Shown here: piece by piece, positions 1-5,911 of the stretch
How the letters are laid out: each line of letters begins with the position of its first letter
Numbering within the stretch: the stretch's first letter is position 1
Assembly: GCA_964345215.1 (NCBI GenBank)
Contig: CAYFQH010000072.1
Span: 1-7,464, forward strand
Source of the DNA: CAYFQH01 sp964345215
Lineage (GTDB): Bacteria; Bacillota; Clostridia; Christensenellales; Aristaeellaceae
Reading direction: 5' to 3'
DNA length: 7,464 nucleotides
Notes under the pieces: model-generated
Seen by the model: the letters and a program-made list of their open reading frames with translations, nothing else
Databases searched by the model: none
What the model was told of the DNA's origin: nothing
Position numbers and translations under genes: made by a program

Positions 1-151
1 GAGTGGGAGTAAAAAAATTATATAACTTGATAACTTGGTGTGGAAACGTTGATTTAACGGTGTTTAGGCACATATGAAATGGATAAAGCAATACAATTTG
101 AATAGGTTCTCCGCCAAAAGGATTATTGGGAGTTTCTGAATCAAGTTGCAC

Positions 152-188
152 AAAGAGTCTTGTAGAAAGCGTACAAGGCTCTTTTTTT
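152..188 (+). terminator. Rho-independent terminator
   Basis: An 11-bp stem (154-164 AGAGTCTTGTA against 172-182 TACAAGGCTCT, with one G-T wobble) closes a 7-base loop and runs directly into a tract of seven T on the plus strand. This is a textbook intrinsic terminator. It should end a plus-strand transcript entering from the left edge, although no convincing gene is visible in bases 1-150. It also insulates the promoter that begins at its T tract. Confidence 0.75.
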
Positions 189-215
189 GAACTCACTTTC
201 TCCATAAAATATAAA
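187..215 (+). promoter_or_regulatory. Sigma-A-type promoter for the small peptide ORF
   Basis: The -35 box TTGAAC (187-192) and the -10 box TATAAA (210-215) are separated by exactly 17 bases. This matches the housekeeping consensus in four of six and five of six positions. Transcription would start near base 222, leaving a leader of about 58 bases before the ATG at 280. The promoter starts immediately after the upstream terminator, so the peptide gene appears to be an independent transcription unit. Confidence 0.5.
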
Positions 216-279
216 TTATGTCGCCAAACTATAAGATTATGTATTATTTGTCTCTAAAAATACAAAGAAAGGAAATACT

Positions 280-378
280 ATGAAAAATAAAATACTAAAC
301 AATCTCCTAGGAGTACTGTTAGTCGCAATGACTATTATCAGTACTCTTCTTGTCCAGCTTTATGGCGAAATGCACTAA
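280..378 (+). CDS. Small hydrophobic peptide, AgrD-like, possibly frameshifted
   Basis: This is a 32-residue ORF with an SD (AAAGGA, 268-273) seven bases before the ATG and a good promoter upstream. The protein starts with a basic head (MKNKILNN), has one hydrophobic segment at about residues 9-26 (LLGVLLVAMTIISTLLVQ) and ends YGEMH. This head-plus-hydrophobic pattern is typical of AgrD cyclic-lactone autoinducer precursors and also of small type I toxins. As read, it has no cysteine for a thiolactone ring. A one-base shift near 345 would instead give ISTSSCPALWRNALIDK, stopping at 387-389, where Cys followed by four residues ending in Leu-Trp resembles an AIP ring. The acidic proline tail of AgrD is absent in either reading, and no agrB is visible in the window. 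The expression signals are seen directly; family membership is inference. Confidence 0.5.
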   Translation: MKNKILNNLLGVLLVAMTIISTLLVQLYGEMH

Positions 379-473
379 TAGACAAGTGACACCAAAAACT
401 GCAAGACCAGTATGGTACAGCAGGTTGGTATCACTGGGTTTGATTCGTTTTCCTTTTGTTTTGAAAATAGCAT
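375..473 (-). CDS. Possible small ORF downstream of the HEPN-motif gene
   Basis: This is a 32-residue minus-strand ORF (MLFSKQKENESN at the start, hydrophobic CTILVLQFLVSLVY at the end, Cys-Cys at 18-19). It begins 11 bases after the stop of the HEPN-motif gene. The sequence between that stop and this ATG contains AAAGGAGG, a near-perfect SD, but the spacing from AGGAGG to the ATG is only two bases. Pairing through AAAGG gives a workable five. Its stop overlaps the stop of the plus-strand peptide by four bases, so the two tiny ORFs converge. I do not recognise the family. It may be a chance ORF. Confidence 0.3.
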   Translation of the reverse strand: MLFSKQKENESNPVIPTCCTILVLQFLVSLVY

Positions 474-484
474 TTCCTCCTTTC

Positions 485-1141
485 TTAATCCCAATCCCAG
501 CATATTTTACTGTAATTTATAGTAAAATATGAGAGCAAATAATCTTCTAACTTTAGTGATGTTTTATAAAGCTCATCAAAGTAATGATTAAAATCCATGC
601 CGTCGAAGCAACTTTCAACAAGTCCATAGAGGGGTTTTTCAGAGTTGTACAAGTTTTGTGAAATTACTGGATAATCCTCCTTATCTACTAAATCATAGTG
701 CATCATACAATTTCTAAAAGGTGTTGAAAAAACTTTTGCATTTTCCCCAAGGTAACCATCAATGTTAAGAAGATTCAAATTTCTTGGGTTATTATGTATT
801 AAATGTTGAATGACTTTTTTCACCCCAAGTACTGTGTTATGGGCTGTTATATACATTGTTCTTAGAAGCCAAGGTTCTCTATTCCCCAAAATCGAAACAA
901 GCACATTGTTTGTAAAACCTAATGTTGAAAGCATGTGTAGTAATATAAGATTCGTCTCTTTGTCAAGGCAGGGATTAAAGAATGCATTTTTTCTATTAGT
1001 GTTGAAATCAATATAACCATATTCAGGAATAGTATTACGATTAATGATGCTGTGATTAAACTCATCAACGTTACAGTACTGTATAAGAATTCTTGAAACT
1101 TCTTCACCCAGATTTTTCCCAACCATAAAAGCGTGTTTCAT
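485..1141 (-). CDS. HEPN-motif protein of unknown family
   Basis: This 218-residue soluble protein appears mostly helical. Residues 143-148 (RNCMMH, within STPFRNCMMHYDL) match the RNxxxH signature of the HEPN superfamily. In that superfamily the Arg and His form the active site of RNases found in toxin-antitoxin, abortive-infection and CRISPR-associated proteins. A long helix-like stretch at about 89-117 precedes the motif, and a second helical segment (about 185-207) follows, which fits a HEPN bundle. The start is fixed by a strong SD (AAAGGAG, 1151-1157) and by an in-frame TAA immediately before the ATG. It overlaps the upstream gene by 38 bases in another frame, which implies translational coupling. 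The region is AT-rich compared with the genes to the right. The HEPN assignment rests on the motif and predicted helices only, and RNase activity is inference. A non-catalytic HEPN or an unrelated helical protein remains possible. Confidence 0.8.
   Translation of the reverse strand: MKHAFMVGKNLGEEVSRILIQYCNVDEFNHSIINRNTIPEYGYIDFNTNRKNAFFNPCLDKETNLILLHMLSTLGFTNNVLVSILGNREPWLLRTMYITAHNTVLGVKKVIQHLIHNNPRNLNLLNIDGYLGENAKVFSTPFRNCMMHYDLVDKEDYPVISQNLYNSEKPLYGLVESCFDGMDFNHYFDELYKTSLKLEDYLLSYFTINYSKICWDWD
501..531. repeat. Perfect AT-rich inverted repeat
   Basis: Two 11-base arms (501-511 CATATTTTACT and 521-531 AGTAAAATATG) are exact reverse complements around a 9-base spacer. The repeat lies inside the last codons of the HEPN-motif gene, just before its stop. 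There is no T tract on either strand, so it is not a standard terminator. It could stabilise the 3' end of the transcript or be a protein-binding site. Confidence 0.6.
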
Positions 1142-1592
1142 TTATTGAATCTCCTTTACTTTTCGGTATGTTAAGATAAAAGTTCCCAATCTGTGTGTTA
1201 AATATCACTTTTCCTTGTCTATCAAAGAAGACCCCAAGATTTAAATGAATATTCATTTTTTGGGTAAAACGAAATCTTAACATTTCTTTGAATTTCTTAT
1301 TTTGTTGGTCATTCGAATTGAACGCCATCTTTTTCCCTTTAGAGAACTTCCCAGTAAAAGTTTTTAAACCATTTCGTATGTCAGTTACTTCCTTTTCTGC
1401 TTCACTATTATTTGAATCAATATTTAAAAATTCCTTGGCAGACCTACAGTAAAGTGCACAAAAAGGAATTAAGGATAGACTTATCACACTATCTTTTGCA
1501 TTCATAATCAAATCAACTAACATTAATCCATCTTGTTTCATGATATTCATTGAACTCATTCTTAGAATCTCACTGTAATTGTTCATATTCAA
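1104..1592 (-). CDS. Unknown protein, overlapping partner of the HEPN-motif gene
   Basis: This protein of 160-162 residues belongs to no family I recognise. It may begin at a TTG (1592-1590) or at the ATG two codons later (1586-1584). Both follow a GA-rich ribosome-binding stretch (GAGGTGAGGG), and an in-frame TGA lies just upstream. Residues 20-57 are hydrophobic and helix-like (around LVDLIMNAKDSVISLSLIPF) but too polar for a clear membrane anchor. Residues 60-105 are charged and lysine-rich. The C-terminal part alternates in a strand-like way (IHLNLGVFFDRQGKVIFN). Its last 12 codons overlap the start of the HEPN-motif gene, so the two proteins are probably made together. By analogy with HEPN loci it could be a regulator, antitoxin or substrate-recognition partner, but nothing in the sequence proves this. 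A single longer ancestral protein split by a frameshift is a weaker alternative. Confidence 0.72.
   Translation of the reverse strand: MNMNNYSEILRMSSMNIMKQDGLMLVDLIMNAKDSVISLSLIPFCALYCRSAKEFLNIDSNNSEAEKEVTDIRNGLKTFTGKFSKGKKMAFNSNDQQNKKFKEMLRFRFTQKMNIHLNLGVFFDRQGKVIFNTQIGNFYLNIPKSKGDSINETRFYGWEKSG
1151..1157 (-). promoter_or_regulatory. Strong RBS inside the upstream gene
   Basis: Read on the minus strand this is AAAGGAG, nine bases before the ATG at 1141, and it lies within the coding region of the upstream partner gene. It shows that the HEPN-motif gene is initiated independently. It argues against reading the two frames as one gene broken by a frameshift. Confidence 0.75.
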
Positions 1593-1728
1593 CCACCCTC
1601 ACCTCTCAAAAGATCATAAGATTACTCTCTATTAATAAAACAATCTAGAGCACTCCACCGGGGTAGGATTCAAAAACATCATATATACAAAATGCCCCCA
1701 TCTCTTTCCATCTTTTTAAGGTATCCCA

Positions 1729-1737
1729 TGCTATAAT
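1729..1737 (+). promoter_or_regulatory. Extended -10 promoter for the HD-domain gene
   Basis: TGCTATAAT is a perfect extended -10 element. No good -35 box is present at the right distance, which is common when the TG extension is present. Transcription would start near 1744, giving a leader of about 55 bases to the ATG at 1799. The surrounding CCATGCTATAATA occurs again, on the minus strand, before the FucP-like transporter. A second, weaker option is TATAAC (1773-1778) with TTTCAA (1749-1754). Confidence 0.5.
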
Positions 1738-1798
1738 AAAAAAATAAGTTTCAATCAAACATTTACTTTTATTATAACACACTCAAGGAGGTATCCCC

Positions 1799-2362
1799 AT
1801 GGCCATCATCCCCAGTCCCAAACAAGCAGAAGAACTGTTGTACAAGTACAATCAAGAGGAATTCCACCGCCTGCACGGGCGCACCGTGGCAGGGGTGCTT
1901 AAGTGGTTCGCTAAGGAATATGACCCCGGTCGGGAAGATTACTGGTATGCGGTAGGCATGCTCCATGATATTGATTTTGAGCAGCACCCCAATGACCACT
2001 GTGTTAAAGGAGAGGAAATCCTTAAAAGTGAAGGCATTGACGAAGGGATGATCCGCTCTGCCCTAAGCCATGGCTGGGGTATGACAGGCAGTAAATACGA
2101 ACCCACCCAAGTAATGGAAAAAATTCTTTTTGCCGCCGATGAGTTAACAGGGCTCATTTGGGCCTATGCCTTAATGCGGCCGGAAAAGAACACCCAAGGC
2201 ATGGCCCTTAAAAGCCTTAAGAAAAAGTTTAAAGATAAATCCTTTGCTGCCGGCTGCTCTCGGGATACCATTAAACAAGGAGCCGAAGCTTTAGGCTGGG
2301 AACTTGACGATTTGCTTACCCGAACCATTGCCGCCATGCAAAGTTTAGAAAACCAAGGATAA
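1799..2362 (+). CDS. HD-domain metal-dependent phosphohydrolase
   Basis: This 187-residue cytoplasmic protein has a full set of HD-superfamily metal ligands: His26 (LHGRTV), the His56-Asp57 doublet (GMLHDIDF), His91 (LSHGWG) and Asp114 (FAADELTG). Stand-alone HD proteins of this size hydrolyse phosphate esters such as nucleotides. The exact substrate cannot be told from the sequence. The start is clear: AAGGAGG at 1785-1791 lies seven bases before the ATG, and residue 2 onward reads as a natural N-terminus. The gene is monocistronic, with its own extended -10 promoter upstream and convergent minus-strand genes downstream. A weak AT-rich hairpin (about 2390-2409) is the only terminator candidate. 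The length fits the HD-domain hydrolase group seen widely in Clostridia, and no key residue is missing. Confidence 0.92.
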   Translation: MAIIPSPKQAEELLYKYNQEEFHRLHGRTVAGVLKWFAKEYDPGREDYWYAVGMLHDIDFEQHPNDHCVKGEEILKSEGIDEGMIRSALSHGWGMTGSKYEPTQVMEKILFAADELTGLIWAYALMRPEKNTQGMALKSLKKKFKDKSFAAGCSRDTIKQGAEALGWELDDLLTRTIAAMQSLENQG

Positions 2363-2752
2363 CCGTATATATAAAATAGCCTCGAAGAAGTTGCCTTTCA
2401 AAGTTCAACTATGTTTCTTATTTTTAGGGGAAGGTTCTAACAAAAAAAGCCCAGGTAAAATGGCAGAGCCCCGTTACTGTGCTTTGAAGCAAAATCCCTA
2501 CTTGTTTATTCCAAACCCTTGGCATTTATCCGTTTTGCCCCTTTAAATACAGCAACTATCAAATAATAGGTGTAGCGCCATATCATCAATATTCTTAGGT
2601 CAATACCCCACAAAGCCGGGCAGAACAGAAGGCCTGCTCTTATACGCTATACATTATCAAAACCGCCAAAACAGCAGAAGCTTTCAGTTTTTTTCTTTTT
2701 TGCCGCAAAAACATCTTGCTTCTTCATTGTCCCCCTCTTTGTATGGTGTTTT
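2363..2752. other. Convergent intergenic region
   Basis: These 390 bases lie between the plus-strand HD gene and the 3' end of the minus-strand MFS gene. They contain a weak hairpin after the HD gene (GTTG at 2390-2393 with CAAC at 2406-2409). A run of seven A at 2442-2448 would be a T tract on the minus strand, preceded by only a poor four-pair stem (2449-2452 with 2466-2469). A small minus-strand ORF interrupted by TAG (2727-2506) is described separately. I see no RNA gene, IS end or riboswitch here. Confidence 0.5.
2506..2727 (-). pseudogene. Small ORF interrupted by one in-frame TAG
   Basis: The ATG at 2727 lies 25 bases after the stop of the MFS gene and is preceded by GAGGGGG, a usable SD. 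The first 26 codons (lysine-rich, ending FCCFGGFDNV) stop at a TAG (2649-2647). The same frame then stays open for 46 more codons to a TAA at 2508-2506. The second part contains a hydrophobic segment (LMIWRYTYYLIVAVF) and a basic tail (KGAKRINAKGLE). The two halves together would make about 73 residues with one membrane-like helix. It could be a decayed small membrane protein, an amber-readthrough product or a chance frame. The family is not recognised, and co-transcription with the MFS gene is inferred only from spacing. Confidence 0.25.
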
Positions 2753-3094
2753 TCAGCTTTTTTCCAAAGCTCTGATTGATTTAATTTTATAAATGGCAAT
2801 GGCCGTTATGGTTAGCAACATGCCCGCAGCCATAATAAAAAGCCCTGCTCCCCTACCAGGGCCAATCCCCATCACCCTACCTACCATGGTATTTGCAAAA
2901 AACCCTCCTTCAACCAAAAGGGGTTTAAACACATAATCAGCCAAGGGGCCTGCAATGGCGTAAGCAATAACATAACCTAGCTGAGACAAGATGCTGATTA
3001 ACCCCCATACTCGGCCCTGAAGCTCATTATCAATATTCATGCGAACTAAATAATCAATTACCGTGTTTGCAAAGGGCAGCATAGCAAAAAACAA
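2753..3094 (-). pseudogene. C-terminal part of the frameshifted MFS exporter
   Basis: This frame encodes the last quarter of the MFS protein that starts at 4050. It contains the conserved cytoplasmic segment NELQGRVWGL, characteristic of drug-efflux MFS proteins of the DHA3 type, and then the final two to three membrane helices (GYVIAYAIAGPLADYVF and FIMAAGMLLTITAIAIY). The nominal TTG start at 3094 is only the point where the frame opens. It has no SD and lies inside a membrane helix, so this is not an independent gene. It joins to the upstream frame by a -1 shift at the T runs. Confidence 0.85.
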
Positions 3095-4050
3095 AAAACC
3101 ACACAGGCCGCAATAAGCACAGTGTTTTCCCTGATACCAAAGCCAATCATCAAAAGGCCTGCAAAAAAGAAGGCCATGGAGAGAATACGAATTTGCCCTT
3201 TTTTAAAAAAAGTGGTGGGCAAAGCACCTATAATCAGGCTGCTTACCAACATGCCCGAGGCGGAAATGGTGGTTAAAAACTTAAGGGTTCCACTGTTGGT
3301 AAAAGAAAGCATCATGGGTGTAGAAAGGGTTTGTAGAAGGCCTAGGCAAAAAGTAATGACCGAACCTAAAATAGTAAGTAACAACACGCCCCGTTTTTCT
3401 GTAAGGGCATTTAAGCCTTGTTTAAAAGCCTGTCGGGCCGATAGGGTGTTTTCAACTTTTGATTTATGCTTGATTCCCTTGCGCACAATAAGGGTAGAAA
3501 AAACAGTTACAAAAATTGTGCAAATATCAATCATCAGCAAAAGCTTAATATCTCCAACACCCAGCAAAATTCCGGCCAGGGCAGGTGAGATTAAGTACTT
3601 TGCTGCCCCGGAAACCTGTACCATGCCACTGGCTCTGGTATATTCTTTTTCGGTTAAAATATCGCTGATGGTTGCTTTAAAGGCTGGGTCAACCAGGGAG
3701 GAAAAAACCGAGCTGATTGTAACCCCGATACAGATTTGCCATAGCTGTATCTTTCCGTCTAAAATGCAAATCAAAATATATATAAGGCCCAGGGCCGAAA
3801 GGCCGTCACCTAAAATCATCAGCAGTCTTCTATCGTACCGGTCAGCCAAAACTCCGGCTAAGGGGCTTAGCAAAAGCCCCGGTAAAAAGGCAAGAAGGGT
3901 AATAAGGGTGGTAGCCGAGGCCAGCCCTGTTTGCTCAAAAACATATACGCTTAAGCCAAAGGCCGTTAATCCATTGCCAACAGCAGCAATAAAGCCACCA
4001 GCCCATAAAAGCATAAAATACAAAAATGACTGCTGTCTGGTTTTTCCCAT
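3058..4050 (-). pseudogene. MFS drug-efflux-like transporter, N-terminal part, frameshifted
   Basis: This is an integral membrane proton-driven exporter of the major facilitator superfamily, resembling the macrolide-efflux-like DHA3 group. Hydrophobic helices fill residues 8-320. MFS motif A (GVLADRYDRR, 66-75) lies between helices 2 and 3, and a DPAFKATISDIL segment lies at 121-132. The ATG at 4050 follows GGAG-rich SD sequence (AAAAGGAGGGGAG). The frame runs into nonsense (FCFLLCCPLQTR) and stops at 3058. The natural continuation lies in the -1 frame from about 3094 to 2753. Repaired, the protein would be about 432 residues, normal for the family. The break coincides with two runs of six T on the coding strand (3098-3093 and 3091-3086). 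It could be a real inactivating indel, a sequencing error, or slippage on U UUU UUG. The substrate is unknown. It lies 117 bases after the FucP-like transporter and may be transcribed with it. Confidence 0.85.
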
Positions 4051-4167
4051 GTCCCGTCTCCCCTCCTTTTCATTTTAAACAATGGTAAAGCAACCTGCTT
4101 TTTTTGTTTGGCCAAACTTCTCGTAAACATGGCAAAAGTTTTGCTCCATTCTGTCAAGAAAGGAGCC

Positions 4168-5361
4168 CTATACCCTCCGCCTTTCAACCCTCTTGTATAA
4201 AAGGAGCAAGGCACTAATCATCACCAAAGGAAAAACAACCGCAGCCAAAATGCCTCCTTGCAAGTTGCTTTTTAAACTGTTGGACACAAAGCCCACTAAA
4301 GCCGGGCCTGAAGCACAGCCCAAATCCCCCGCCAGGGCCAAAAAAGCAAACATGCCTGTTCCCCCCCTTTTAATTGTATAAGACGCGTAACTAAAAACCC
4401 CCGGCCACATCACCCCTACTGAAAACCCACAAAGGGCACAACCCAAAAGGCCAACTGCCGGGGAAGAAGACAGAGATATAAGCAAATAACTAATAACACA
4501 AAGGCCGCTGCTCACAAGCAGTACTTTAACCAAGGGCATTTTTTCACTGTACTTGGCGTAGAGTACCCGAGCGGTTCCCATTAAAATGGCAAACATACAA
4601 ATGCCCAGTAAATCTCCCAGGGTTTTAGAAATGCCAAGGGAGGCTTCCGCAAAGGTAGAAGCCCACTGGCTTACCGATTGCTCTGCCGCGCCGGCGCAAA
4701 CCATTAACACGGCCATCAGCCAAAACCACTTGTTTTTTATCAGGTTTTTTGTGGTTAGCCCCTCTTTGCCTTCATTTAATGTACGAATGGGCACCTTTGA
4801 AAAATAAACAGCATTTAAAAAAGGGATCAGTGCCCAAAGCAAGGCCAGTATTTTCCAATGCTGAATACCCACAAGCACGAAAAAGACAGTGGAAACTAAA
4901 ACCACCAAAACAGCGCCCCAGCAATAAAAAGAATGAAGCAAGCTCATGGCGCTTTCTTTTTTTTCTGTTGGGCAGGCCTCCACAATGGGGCTAACAAGCA
5001 CTTCAATTAATCCCCCGCCTACAGCATAAATAACTGTGGCAATAGCTAGGCCCAAAAAGGGGTTGCCCAAAAGCTGGGGTAAGAAGGCCATAGCGCAAAA
5101 GCCTGCTCCGGCAAAAATATGGGCACCTACAATACTGGGCCTGTAACCTATTTGATCAACATATTTTGAAGCAATTAGATCCACCAAGAGCTGAACAGCA
5201 AAATTAAAAGCCACCAACAAGGCAATTTTATCAAAGGAAATATGGTATTGATTTTGAAAGGTAATAAACAGCAAAGGAGCAAAATTGTTAATCATCGCCT
5301 GGGTAATATAACCAATGTAGGAAGCGTATAAGGTATGGTTGTAATTGTTCTTTGCCGCCAT
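4168..5361 (-). CDS. MFS transporter, FucP/sugar-permease-like
   Basis: This is a 397-residue 12-helix major facilitator protein in the cytoplasmic membrane. It resembles fucose-permease-like (FucP/FHS) importers. Visible features are an N-terminal helix carrying NNFAPLLFITF (25-35), the SLLHSFYCWGAV segment (140-151), and an EQSVSQWASTF segment at the start of the second half (227-237). The last resembles the acidic-polar-Trp motif of sugar permeases. The loop after helix 2 (KYVDQIGYRP) is a diverged motif A. The frame can be extended to a TTG at 5385, but the ATG at 5361 is preferred. It has AAAGGGGA about eight bases upstream, and the longer start would lie next to the predicted transcription start. 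An extended -10 promoter precedes it. The drug-efflux-like MFS gene follows 117 bases later. The substrate cannot be read from the sequence; a sugar or small polar solute is plausible by family. Confidence 0.9.
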   Translation of the reverse strand: MAAKNNYNHTLYASYIGYITQAMINNFAPLLFITFQNQYHISFDKIALLVAFNFAVQLLVDLIASKYVDQIGYRPSIVGAHIFAGAGFCAMAFLPQLLGNPFLGLAIATVIYAVGGGLIEVLVSPIVEACPTEKKESAMSLLHSFYCWGAVLVVLVSTVFFVLVGIQHWKILALLWALIPFLNAVYFSKVPIRTLNEGKEGLTTKNLIKNKWFWLMAVLMVCAGAAEQSVSQWASTFAEASLGISKTLGDLLGICMFAILMGTARVLYAKYSEKMPLVKVLLVSSGLCVISYLLISLSSSPAVGLLGCALCGFSVGVMWPGVFSYASYTIKRGGTGMFAFLALAGDLGCASGPALVGFVSNSLKSNLQGGILAAVVFPLVMISALLLLYKRVERRRV

Positions 5362-5392
5362 TTTTCTTTCCCCTTTTAAAAGCAATGGCCCT

Positions 5393-5401
5393 ATTATAGC
5401 A
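5393..5401 (-). promoter_or_regulatory. Extended -10 promoter for the FucP-like transporter
   Basis: On the minus strand this reads TGCTATAAT, a perfect extended -10 element. Transcription would start near 5386 with a leader of about 25 bases before the ATG at 5361. The 13 bases CCATGCTATAATA (5404-5392) are identical to those before the HD-domain gene. A TTGACA farther upstream (about 5445) is too distant to be its -35 box. The promoter separates the transporter from the acetyltransferase gene upstream. Confidence 0.55.
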
Positions 5402-5472
5402 TGGTTATAGATAAATGGCTCTTCTTTTTTAAAAGCTGAATTGTCAAGTGAAGTGCACCATGAAAAAAACTA

Positions 5473-5889
5473 TTAATAGCTATAGCGTATAAAGCATACT
5501 CCTTCTACTTCCTCTACCGTTTTAAGCCCCATAGCCGTATAAAAGCTTTTAGTCTTCTGTTCATTATCGGTAATTAAAACCAACTGGCGCACATGGCTAA
5601 AGCGCCTGAGCATTTTTTTAAAAAGTTCTCGCCCAATGCCTTGGCGCTGGTAGGCAGGGTCGACTAAAATATCCTGCACGTAAGCAATTGAGCAATCATC
5701 CCCCACAACCCGTATAAGCCCTATCAACTTATCTTGATCATAAGCTGCCATGTACCACAGGCTTTGGGGAAGGATTTTTTCCATGACTTGTGTGTTTTTT
5801 GTATATGCCAGCCAGTTTATCGATTGATACAGGGTAGTTAAAACCTTTGGCGAAATGGTGGGCATGCTTATATAGGTCATTTGATTCAT
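5473..5889 (-). CDS. GNAT-family N-acetyltransferase
   Basis: This 138-residue cytoplasmic enzyme should transfer acetyl from acetyl-CoA to an amine of a small molecule or protein. The acetyl-CoA-binding motif A is complete: the strand VQDILVDPAY (71-80) leads into QRQGIG (81-86), the Q/RxxGxG/A pyrophosphate loop, and the following helix. Motif B is seen as ITDNEQKTKSFYTAMGLK (106-123), with the Asn and Tyr typical of the family. The length is normal for a single GNAT domain. The ATG at 5889 has GAGAGGG about eight bases upstream; Met4 is a less likely alternative. The acceptor substrate is unknown. Downstream, the last codons and following bases form a weak AT hairpin (CTATTAATAG) with a T7 run (about 5463-5479), a possible terminator before the next promoter. 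Confidence 0.9.
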   Translation of the reverse strand: MNQMTYISMPTISPKVLTTLYQSINWLAYTKNTQVMEKILPQSLWYMAAYDQDKLIGLIRVVGDDCSIAYVQDILVDPAYQRQGIGRELFKKMLRRFSHVRQLVLITDNEQKTKSFYTAMGLKTVEEVEGVCFIRYSY

Positions 5890-5911
5890 ATCTTTTCCCT
5901 CTCTTGTTTAA

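Noticed and set aside
3..139. Two short plus-strand frames before the terminator, the first ending at 75-77 and overlapping an ATG at 74-76
   Set aside because: They are only about 24 and 21 codons and have no recognisable protein. The ATGA overlap is probably chance, though one may be the tail of a gene outside the window.
1..205. Minus-strand frame open from an ATG at 205 to the left edge (68 codons, with NNPFGGEPIQIVLLYPFH)
   Set aside because: It has no SD, and it runs through a strong plus-strand terminator and promoter. Its composition looks like an antisense shadow. It could be revisited with sequence to the left.
407..437. Inverted repeat CCAGT/ACTGG as a terminator for the small peptide gene
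   Set aside because: It has only five base pairs around a 21-base loop and no contiguous T tract.
350..532. Plus-strand 60-codon frame starting at TTG 350
   Set aside because: It has no SD and overlaps the 3' end of the HEPN-motif gene. It only matters as one of the alternative frames after the small peptide leader.
1645..1782. Minus-strand frame of 45 codons containing AWDTLKRWKEMGAFCIYDVF
   Set aside because: It looks protein-like but has only a GTG start without an SD, and it covers the promoter of the HD-domain gene on the other strand. There is not enough to call it a gene or remnant.
3122..4078. Long plus-strand ORF of 318 codons opposite the MFS exporter
   Set aside because: It is the antisense shadow of a membrane-protein gene: it is rich in Lys, Arg and Pro without domains, while the minus strand shows MFS motifs.
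4051..4167. TTGACA on the minus strand as a promoter for the broken MFS exporter
   Set aside because: No acceptable -10 box lies 16-18 bases downstream. Read-through from the FucP-like transporter is simpler.
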